A stretch of 64,000 bases of DNA from Deuterostichococcus epilithicus (lineage: Eukaryota > Chlorophyta > Trebouxiophyceae > Prasiolales > Stichococcaceae): contig JAVTLE010000007.1 of assembly GCA_033439295.1 (NCBI GenBank), forward strand, positions 1,178,001 to 1,242,000, read 5' to 3'. A model generated the notes under the pieces. The model was not told the DNA's origin, did not search any database, and worked only from the letters and a program-made list of their open reading frames with translations. Every line of letters begins with the position of its first letter. The stretch's first letter is position 1. Below are positions 56,154 to 64,000 of the stretch, piece by piece. Position numbers and translations under genes: made by a program.

Positions 56154-58376
56154 ATGGCATTGAAACCCTCTGAGGGAGAACAGATGAAGCGTAAGAAGAC
56201 GAAGAAGGTTATATTTAAAGCCGGGGATCCGGACCGTGCTGAACCGGCTGCCGCCACTAGCGGCAAGAAGCGCAAGCAGCCAGCGGCGCAGCAGCAGCCA
56301 CCAGCCGAACCAGCGACCGCAGAACATGCAGACGTACAGCAAGACGCCGCTGTGGCTGCGTCAGAGCCAGCTGATGGCGATGTGCCGGCACGCAAGCCGA
56401 AGAAACGAAGGAGGTGTGGTGTGGTGCAATACCTCACTCCGCCGTCTTTGAGAATGCTCCCGAGGATGCCAATTACGTTGTGCAAGCAGGACATCAGCTC
56501 ATTCTTGTGGCCTGTGTAGGTCGAAGCAGCAGCTGGAAGAGCCGGCGGCAGATGTTAGCCCCGAGGAAGCAGCCCGTCGGGCCTACCAGAAGGAGCGACA
56601 GGTATGCATGCTCCTTCTGTTCTGTCTTCTAGGTGCAGATCGACGCAGAGACTTCGGTAGAAACAATCGCAAGTGCGAAGGTGTGGCGTTCTTTGTCTGT
56701 GGCTGTGCGGTACAACGAGAGTGCCACCTTTGGTTGCAGGAACTGGCAAAGCGGCTGCAGGCAGCAGGGCGGCCCTACAAACGGTCCAAGCCACAGAAGG
56801 CCAAGGCCGATGCGGCAAAGCAGCTCCAGGCCGACGCACCAGCGGGCGCCGGAGCAGGTGCCGCGGCGGGCGCCAGGCGGCAGCCCGCCGCAGCTGGCGC
56901 CGGCGGCGGTGGCACATACGACAGCAGGAAGCAGCAGCAGGGCAGCAAGGCAGCGCCATGGGAGACGGGCAACCGGCCGGACCACCCTGTAGCAGTCATT
57001 GTCGTCCCCATATTCTGGCTCAAGCGGGAGCACGAGATGCGGGAGGTGCTGGAGGCGTCCGTCCTGATCGACAAGCTGCTGGCAGGTACGGCATGCGCCG
57101 TCTGCTTTGCAGAGCTTGACGATATGTGCGCATCTTACACCTGCCACATATGCACGGAGCCTCAGCTGGTGCAGCAGTCAGCTCGTGCCCTGAGTACACC
57201 AAATCCCAGTTGCGACGAGTCATGTGAAAGGCTGCAACTGAACACCTTGAAATGGTGCAGGCATCGGTGTGGACGTGGGCGTCGATTCCACCACGCCCAT
57301 GAGCCCGGGGCAGAAGTTCCGCCACTGGTGGGGATCGCACCGCTCCTGATAACCTTGCGTGCAGGCATAGCTCTCAAATCCAGGTGCTGCAATGATGTGC
57401 TCACGCTCACGCTCAAACTGGTCTGCGCAGGGAGATGCAGGGGGTCAAGGTGCGCATCGAGATCGGGCCGAAGGAGGCAATAGAGAGCTCCTGCATCCTG
57501 AGCGTGTGCACCAAGCCGGGCGAGGTCGCCGCCAAGACGCCGCTGCAGGTGACACCTGGCACTGCCCAGGCTTACCAACTGCGAGTCAAACATCGATTTC
57601 AGCGGGGCACGAGTGCGATTGCTACTTTGCGCCAGCGTGACAGGGGCTGGAATGAGAGGCTGAGCCGACATGACTGCGTCTGCAGCAGCGCCCACCTCGG
57701 CCACGCAACCGCCGTCCGGCAGCATAGCCCCCGCAAACGCTGATGCACCCCATGGCATGATGCAACGCATGCATGCTGCAGCCGGGTCTGACACTTTAAA
57801 ATCCATATCCTGTGACAGGTGGGCCAGGCGCTACTGGACACTGTGCGGAAGCAGCTGCAGCTACCAAAAGGCGCCGCGGAAGCAGACGCCGCACTGCTGC
57901 AGCAGCACCTCAAGCTGCCGGCCGGCGTGGGTGGCGGCGACGGCAGGGCGCTGCGGCTTGGCCGGCTCTCTGGCAACAAGGCCGGCGACAACGGCGGTCG
58001 GCCGAGCGGCAAGCATACGGTCTTCGGCGGGGATGACCTGGAAGGCGACTTTCAAGTTCAGGTGATGAAATCCATGCTTCTTGGCAAGATCGACAATGTC
58101 TAGTTTACAACCGGGACAACCGTGACTGCTGAACGGCAGGCGCCGCGCCTGCTCATTGCCTCCTCCGGAGAATCAACTGATCGACGCTTCACGAGGGAGA
58201 TGCAATCATGCCAGAAGTCTCAGAGGATTGACGTTTTGGTGCAGGAAGAAAAGCCGGAGCCAAAGAACAGGGCGGCGAAGAAGAAAGTTGCGCCGCCGCC
58301 TGATGCTGCGGAAGCGCTGAAACCAGACGCTGGCAAGCCGAAATCTCGAAAGGCTGCGAAGCTGGTCACATTCTAA
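56154..58376 (+). CDS. Basic, probably nuclear protein with a class II tRNA-synthetase-type anticodon-binding domain
   Basis: Exons 56154-56413, 56520-56601, 56740-57085, 57261-57327, 57431-57548, 57819-58061 and 58245-58376 sum to 1248 nt (415 aa), all junctions in phase. The N-terminus is Lys-rich (KRKKTKK, GKKRKQP, RKPKKRRR), consistent with nuclear or nucleolar localisation signals. The middle contains PVAVIVVPIFWLKREHEMRE, then GIGVDVGVDSTTPMSPGQKF then RHWEMQGVKVRIEIGPKEAI. This is the hallmark order of the prolyl/threonyl-tRNA synthetase C-terminal anticodon-binding (HGTP) domain, but no catalytic synthetase motif is present. The C-terminus is again basic (NRAAKKKVAPPP, KSRKAAKLV). A role in RNA binding is inferred; I do not recognise the orthologue. 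Confidence 0.75.
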
Positions 58377-58734
58377 CGTGCGCCTCAGACGTGTGTCGTT
58401 GTTGGCGTTATGCCGCAGTTGCGAGCAGGTCTGGCTAATTCTGCCAAAATGGTAAACCTAAAGGCTGGGTCATAATGACCTAATGGGACAGAGATCCTGA
58501 AGTGCAGTCGCTGCAACCGCAGCTGTGATCAAATTTGCACAACCACATAGCCTCCAACAAATTAACAGCAAGCCTCAGGTGGTGCCAGCAGAGCGTCCTC
58601 CTCCTTCGTGATGCTAATCAAGCTCCTACAAGATCACGATCTGTCTTTCGTCCATCAACGCTTTTGTAACTTCCGCATGTCAACACGGTCAATCAATTAA
58701 GGCTGACATTCTACACTGGGATGATCACGCGTTG
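58377..58734. other. Spacer before the small unrecognised gene
   Basis: About 360 bp, AT-richer than the exons; a TGTAA word near 58663 may end the upstream transcript. Nothing else seen. Confidence 0.4.
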
Positions 58735-59608
58735 ATGATGAGTCAATCGCCAGATCAGCATCCGCATGAGCAGGATGTGCCTGGCTCGCCGCTTGCCGCA
58801 ACCCCCAATGCTCAGCAGCAGGTGCCGAAGAAGACTGTGGCTATCTCGAACAAGCTAGAGATTGAGGAGGCCCTCATTCACAGGCGCAGCTTGCTCACGG
58901 CGCTCATCCTCATGAAGGAGAACAGACGGTGCGATGCAAGCCTGTGTCACATGTACCACGGGCCATATATGACAGGTATGCGCCGCTCACACTCGATGTC
59001 GTGTCTTGCAACGACAGGTGATCGTTGACGCTGGCAATCAGTGAGGCATAACCTGTGCCAAATGCTGCAGGACACACGAAACGGATGTTGCGCTCCACAT
59101 GCTGCTGTGCAGGTGCGCAGCACTGTGATGTGCCGCCCGCTTGACCCAGGCAGCTCGACAGCATGGCATATTCCTTGGCGCTTTTATGGCAACATCATCA
59201 TAGCGGTTGACGGTCCTATATTTACGGGCATCGGAGGTCCTCTGAGTGCTGAGCGCCTGATGCTGCGACCATACGATGCTGCGACTATACAATGCCTTCA
59301 ATCCTACCGGTATGCTGCCTCGCAGCTTGCGCTACCGGGAGGTGGACGAGGAGTTGCTGCTGCAGACGCGACTTGTTGACGTCGTCACTGCAGTTCGCCA
59401 GCATCCGCACAGGTGTGGCGACATTGAAATGCGTGAGCAAATGTAGCATCTACGTGTGTGTTGTGCATGAGGACTTTGGCACTGGGTGGCAACGGTGAGT
59501 GCTGGTCTGCTGACACACTCCAGGCCGGCAGCAGACATGGCTGCGGGGCTGCTCCTGGAGCCGGCATGGGCGCCGCTGGCCAGTAAGACGACCGTGCAGC
59601 TGCTCTGA
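58735..59608 (+). CDS. Small protein of unknown function
   Basis: Three or more exons are inferred. The first (ATG 58735 or 58738) encodes MMSQSPDQHPHEQDVPGS and later KKTVAISNKLEIEEALIHRR then SLLTALILMKENRR, ending at a gtgcga donor near 58930. A middle exon ending near 59412 encodes LYNAFNPTGMLPRSLRYREV then DEELLLQTRLVDVVTAVRQH. It joins in phase to the last exon (from about 59524), ADMAAGLLLEPAWAPLASKT, stop at 59606. Its start is unclear because a 16-bp tandem duplication (59259-59290) lies there. The protein would be roughly 150-170 residues, helical, with no membrane segment or known motif. Coding status rests on composition and one phased splice. Confidence 0.5.
59259..59290 (+). repeat. 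16-bp direct tandem repeat
   Basis: gatgctgcgaccatac at 59259-59274 is followed at once by gatgctgcgactatac at 59275-59290 (one mismatch). It abuts the start of the middle exon of the small unrecognised gene, so it may have altered that splice site. Confidence 0.9.
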
Positions 59609-59939
59609 GTGCCACTTGGGGGCATGCGCAAGGCGCGTGTATTGGTTGGTCAGAGCGAGGACAGAAGGGTGAACCGGTCCGGTTGCAAGGCTGGCAGCAC
59701 TACCTACAGTCCCGGGGGATGGGTGAGATGCTTGATTTCCATTCTTGTTGGTTTCACTCTCTTTTGCCAGATTGAGGACAGAAATTGGGTGCGACAGCAG
59801 CGGCTGCGGTGCATGAGTTGCCACCCCTCAGCATGATCGCCGCTTGTGCCGGCAGAACAACTGCAAGAGTCCTGAGTCTCGGCACCTGCTGGCTGAGCGC
59901 TGCTGAGGGCAGCCAGCTGCGAGCAGCTTTACAGCATGT
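59609..59939. other. Spacer between convergent genes
   Basis: About 330 bp of 3' flank. TTACA at 59929-59933 could be the ALG5 poly(A) word, though it lies unusually close (7 bp) to the stop codon. Confidence 0.35.
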
Positions 59940-62459
59940 TCATCGTGTGATGTGTGCCGTGGTGCTGCCCACTGGCGCGACTGTCCAGAGGCCCGTCCAC
60001 CTGTAGCCCGCCAGGATGGCTACCAGCTCCCACGCCATGTGGATGATGCTGGTCGCCTTGATCTTGGAGCCTGTTGTAACGAAGGGCCCAGGGTTAGCCT
60101 CCATGGGAATGCCTGGCTCGAAAGGTGATGGACTCAGAGTGGGCATGCATCATGCTTGTCTGTCGTAAGGGCGGGTCTTCTACATTTCCGCTTGCCGAAC
60201 ATCAGATTCATTTCTCGAGCCAGTAGCAAGTTGCTTATGATGTCCCTGTGGTGCCCGCACCTGGAATCTCTGTCCAATCGATGGGGACCTCCACCACTGG
60301 GATCTTCAGCTGCTGCGCCAGGAACACCAGCTCCACGTCGAAGCACCACCGTTGCAGGCGTGAGTTACTGAATAGCTCCCGGGCCGCGCTGCGCGTCATC
60401 AACTGCGTTCACACCAGAGACACGTTGATACTGTCTAGTTACAAGCAGGCGTCTGCAGCAGCTGGAACTGACACCAGGGTCGGTTTGGCAGGGCAGTACA
60501 TCAGGCACAAACTTGGCATCGAGAAAGTGAACGCGCTGCACGAGCTCGGGATATGTCCTGTAGCAGGGGGAGAGGCGGCCGCCCGCCATGGTATGGCATG
60601 CACCACGCATGTGCACCATGCACCAGGGCAGGAGCTGCAGACGCCTGCATGTTGCCGTCCACTGTGGGCAGTAGGGCATGCACGAAACCGCAGCAAAACC
60701 CTTGAGACACTGCGGCAGAGCCCTTGAGATCTCAGACAGCCCACCTTGAAGCCGCACTGGGTGTCGCGGATGGCGCCGCCGACGACCAGCATCACCAGCA
60801 CATGGAAGCCGTGCATCAGGAAGTTGCGCAGCCAGTGCCGCGTGACCTGCGCCTGCAGGGGGTGACACAGCGCTGAGTGACGCATCGTTTGTTGCTTGTG
60901 GTTTTGTTGCCAGGCACACATGTTGTTGGGCAGGTGTTGCTGCCGCAGTGGCCGGCCACCTTCCACCCGTGCTCATGAGTACATGGCGGCCAGCTGGAGC
61001 AGGCAGGCGCAATCTCCTCTGCGCATGCAATTGAATATACCGCACTCGCATGAGACAGGCGGCCCCCAACTCGGGTCCCTCTTTCCAGCTCCGAGCTTTC
61101 TGACGGCGCCGGGCAGACGCGACCAGAGTCTCCCAGCTGCCCACCTGTTCCTGCAGGTGCGCCCGCGAGCCGACGGCCATGCCGCGCTTGCTGGTCTGCG
61201 AGCCTGCGGCGCCCGGCGGCGGCGCGGCCACCCTGTTGAGGTCCTCTTCCAGATTCTCTACCCCAGAGATGACCGTCGCGCCGTCAGCGTCGGCAAACAG
61301 GATCCGCTCTCCCCGCGCACATAGCACGCCCGCCTTCACCGCTGCGCCCTGTGGTCGGAAGAATTGCGCACTGCGATGGGGCTGTGGGCTGTGGGATGTG
61401 TTCCCAACCCGTGTCACGCCCTGGCAGACACTCCCTCACAGAGACTGCACCCATGTTCCTCTGGAGCGTACAACCAGACGGCCGGCCGCTGCGGCTGCCC
61501 GAGGGGAGGCAGATCGTAGCTTTCTGCGAAATTGCAGCTGTCCCCGGCGGTCCTGCAGCTTCTGGATCGAAGTCCGCTCTGTGCGGCCACTCTGTGCCGG
61601 CAGCCAGACCCCTCCCTGATGAGCAGCACAGAGTCCTGAGGCGCTGCCGCCGTCCGAAGCCTGCTCACCTTGCCCAGGTTGTAGGGCTGCTGTATGAGGC
61701 GCACGGCGTCCAGGCCGTGCTTGCGGATGTAGTCAAAGACCACCTGCCGAGTGCCGTCGCTGCTGCCGTCGTCCACAACCACCACCTCGTACGTGAAGTG
61801 GGGCCCCTGCCGGTCCCGCCGCGCCTGTAGGTACCTGCTCAGTCGAACCGAGGGCTGTGAAACAACACACGCAGCTCACATGGCAGGCCGGCCATCGCGA
61901 CTGCAGAGCCCGCAGACGACGCAGCTCCATCATGTGGATGTGTGCGATCGTGCACCGGTCTGTTGCAGCCAGTTGACGGGATTGCAATTCAAAGTCCGGT
62001 GAAGTTGTGTGGGCCTGACAGCGGAGTCTTGGCGCCGTGTCAATGCGAGAAGCGAATCTTCATGATGTCAGACCCTCACCCGAGTGTCTCATCCAGCATG
62101 GGCGCGATGCGCTGCTCCTCGTTGAATGCCGGCACCACTATCGACAGCGACTTGGTGGCTTCGCTGAAGAGCGACGGCGCAGGCACCTGCGCAGGTGATG
62201 CAAGGTTTGAAGCATTGGTGTCTGGGGGCCTGGGAGCTTGGCCATCTCACACCGCTGGCTCCGCCACTTCTGCTCGGGTTCCGACATGCGTATCGGAGAT
62301 GCGTGCACGAGGGAAAAGAGGGATTGTCTTCCATGGCCTTGCCTTCTGCAGCGAGCTGGGGTCCTCCAAAAATTGGTCTGTCGATTTCTGGGCGCTTGCC
62401 ACATTCAGCGTCGCGAACCACTGCAGCGTCCGGCTTACCGCCCAGGACAGCAGCAGCGA
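59940..62459 (-). CDS. ALG5: Dolichyl-phosphate beta-glucosyltransferase ALG5
   Basis: ER enzyme that makes dolichyl-phosphate-glucose, the glucose donor for the last steps of N-glycan precursor assembly. The earliest recognisable piece is a short Leu-rich exon (SLLLSWA, 62459-62439), probably part of the N-terminal membrane anchor. Then EATKSLSIVVPAFNEEQRIA (about 62160-62105) opens the GT2 domain, followed by VVVDDGSSDGTRQVVFDYIR (about 61785), LIQQPYNLGK, GAAVKAGVLCARGERILFAD with the DxD-type ADADGA (about 61345-61280), MHGFHVLVMLVVGGAIRDTQ then CGFK (about 60820-60750), RWCFDVELVFLAQQLKIP (about 60350), VEVPIDWTEIPG and the C-terminal TSIIHMAWELVAILAGYRW, stop 59940. This order is diagnostic of ALG5 versus DPM1. 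The first coding exon was not identified. Confidence 0.9.
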
Positions 62460-63240
62460 CTGCAATGGACACGCGGATCACTGATCAGCAAGCTGTTGTG
62501 TGATGCATGCATGCCTGCGAGCGAGCGTGCAGCAGTGCATGTGCGTCGTCTGCGGCAGTTGTGTCGCATGCGTCAGCGCGGTTTCATGCAGTCGCCATCG
62601 ACTCACTGTCGCAGCGATGACTCCACATAGTAGCCAGCTATCGGACAGCATTGCCTAGTGCACAATGTCCACGCTGCTGCAGAATCGCTGCCGCGCCTGA
62701 TGTCCTATCACAACTCTCGACAGACTACATCGTGCAGATGCCCACCGTCGATTGCTTTGCTTATACTCTCGCGTGTCAGCAAGGACCAAAAGCTGTGCTT
62801 TGTGCCCGCAGATCAGGGGCTGAACGAAGCTTCAGATCAACTCATCCCGAAAAATAGATTCACAACCTGATCGTGCGCTCTCGCAGAATGAGTACCCGTG
62901 CAATCAACACTAGGGAGATCTTTTGTCAGAAGTTCTATATGCGAATGAGCCAGCACTCTGCTCGAAACTCGAGTGTGCAGAGTCTCCAAAGGTGTCTCCA
63001 ATGCAAGAAAGGGGTAGACTGCTCACCCCTCGTAAAACATCTCAAACAAAGAACGTGCTCAGCACTTTGCGAGTCAAAACCAGCGCAAGGCACGCCCTCT
63101 GTGAGTGTCGCCATCTGGCTGTTCTTGCAAATTCCTGGCCGTCGCACACGCTCGCGACGGAGTTTTGTTTGGGCTGGTAGCAGCATCCGTATCGGGATTC
63201 ACGTCTAGCAGAGCTTGGCTTGTGAGTCTGTCGGTTCACG
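62460..63240. other. Spacer between divergent ALG5 and DCP1
   Basis: About 780 bp, including the missing first exon of ALG5 and both promoters. No other gene is supported. Confidence 0.4.
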
Positions 63241-63920
63241 ATGCATACAACACACCGCCCTGCGCCTATGGACAGCAAAGCAACAGAGGAGCTGAATCTC
63301 AAGGTCATGAAAAGGATCGATTCCGCAACGGAAGAGGTGCGCTGGCTGCGATTGCTGTCGGTGACGTGTTGCCGGCTGACTTGAAAACGAATGAACTTCA
63401 ATGCTGTATCCTCTGTGTAGATTCTCGCGTCATCCGGCCATGTCGCGCTCTACGAGTTCAACATGGCTGACAAGAGCTGGGTGAGAGCACCTTGCCTTCT
63501 CGCCTGCTGCCTCCAGGACGATATCAGCACGCGCGTGATGGCGTCACCGTCGCCGTGAAAGTTTGATGCCGCCCATGTAGCTGCTCACGTCCCACATGAA
63601 GCCTTGTGCTTGAGCAGGCGCGCAAGGATGTGGAGGGCTCGCTGTTCCTGCAGAAGCGCAGCTCGGCGCCCATTTACCAGTTCACGATCTTGAACAAGAA
63701 GAGCCAATGTGAGCAGTTTCGACAGGCTTGCTGCAATGCACACATGCTGCAAAGCGCACGGCATCTTCCAGGTGAACCGACGCTCGAGGTGTCACACCCT
63801 AGCTCTGAAAGTCAGAGCTACCGTCTGCTTGCAGGCAACTACTCGGAGGAGCTGTCGGAAGCTTTCGCATTCGAAGAGCAGAACGAGAACTATCTGCTGT
63901 ACCGCAATGTGCACAATGAG
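63241..63920 (+). CDS. DCP1: mRNA-decapping enzyme subunit DCP1 (continues off the right edge)
   Basis: Activator subunit of the DCP2 decapping enzyme in P bodies. Exons 63241-63336, 63421-63480, 63618-63708 and 63835-63920 join in phase. They give MDSKATEELNLKVMKRIDSA, ILASSGHVALYEFNMADKSW, ARKDVEGSLFLQKRSSAPIY and FEEQNENYLLYRNVHNEV. This is the EVH1-like DCP1 domain with the ATEELNLKVMKRID, VEGSLF and YLLYRN signatures of plant DCP1. ATG 63268 is an alternative start and gives the usual plant N-terminus. The gene continues beyond the gtgcgt donor at 63921. Confidence 0.95.
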
Positions 63921-64000
63921 GTGCGTCACAGCTGACCTGAATGAAATCGACCCACCCAAGAACAACTGCATCGATGATGAACCGTGCTCCCGACCCTTTT

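Overview
This window reads as nuclear DNA from a green alga, most likely a trebouxiophyte (Coccomyxa/Chlorella-like); that placement is inferred from gene content and style. Genes are split into many short GC-rich exons with CAG|GTGAG-type splice sites, and introns and spacers are rich in TGCA and CAG/CTG words. The proteins are of plant/algal type: MSH1 with a GIY-YIG domain, a CBL-interacting (NAF-motif) kinase, a carotenoid cleavage dioxygenase, plastid-type THI4, the PEX4/UBC21 peroxin, ALG5, RIO2 and DCP1. One base is unresolved (n at 6466). Open frames longer than an exon are mostly chance, so genes were assembled from exons by homology, splice sites and phase.

Layout, left to right: RIO2 kinase N-terminus (-, runs off the left edge); secreted M43 metalloprotease with a Lys/Arg-Pro-Thr tail (+); CIPK-like kinase with a long C-terminal extension (-); OCRL/INPP5B-type inositol 5-phosphatase with ASH and RhoGAP domains (+); fragmentary OMA1-like M48 peptidase (-); MSH1 (+, about 10 kb); carotenoid cleavage dioxygenase, an ICMT/steroid-reductase-like membrane protein and a membrane-anchored epoxide-hydrolase-like enzyme (three consecutive - genes); a coiled-coil J-domain protein (+); a LARGE-type GT49 glycosyltransferase (-); THI4 (+); PEX4/UBC21 (-); a basic nuclear-looking protein with a class II tRNA-synthetase-type anticodon-binding domain (+); an unrecognised small gene (+); ALG5 (-); and the N-terminal half of DCP1 (+, runs off the right edge). 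Neighbours are mostly divergent or convergent pairs and share no obvious pathway, as is usual for a compact algal nuclear genome. For M43, DnaJ, THI4, PEX4 and the anticodon-domain gene, hand-derived exons sum to whole-codon reading frames; for RIO2 and DCP1 the visible exons join in phase.

The most unusual feature is a recurrent pattern: short pieces of real exons, usually with their splice site, are repeated in tandem (period roughly 70-160 bp) in the adjoining intron or 3' flank. I see it in MSH1 (three places), the epoxide-hydrolase-like gene (four copies), the OCRL-like gene (three places) and the GT49 gene, where the exon carrying the catalytic DxD motif is duplicated. The copies keep partial reading frame but have diverged, so they look like exon 'echoes': by-products of intron gain or expansion by tandem duplication, or raw material for alternative exons.
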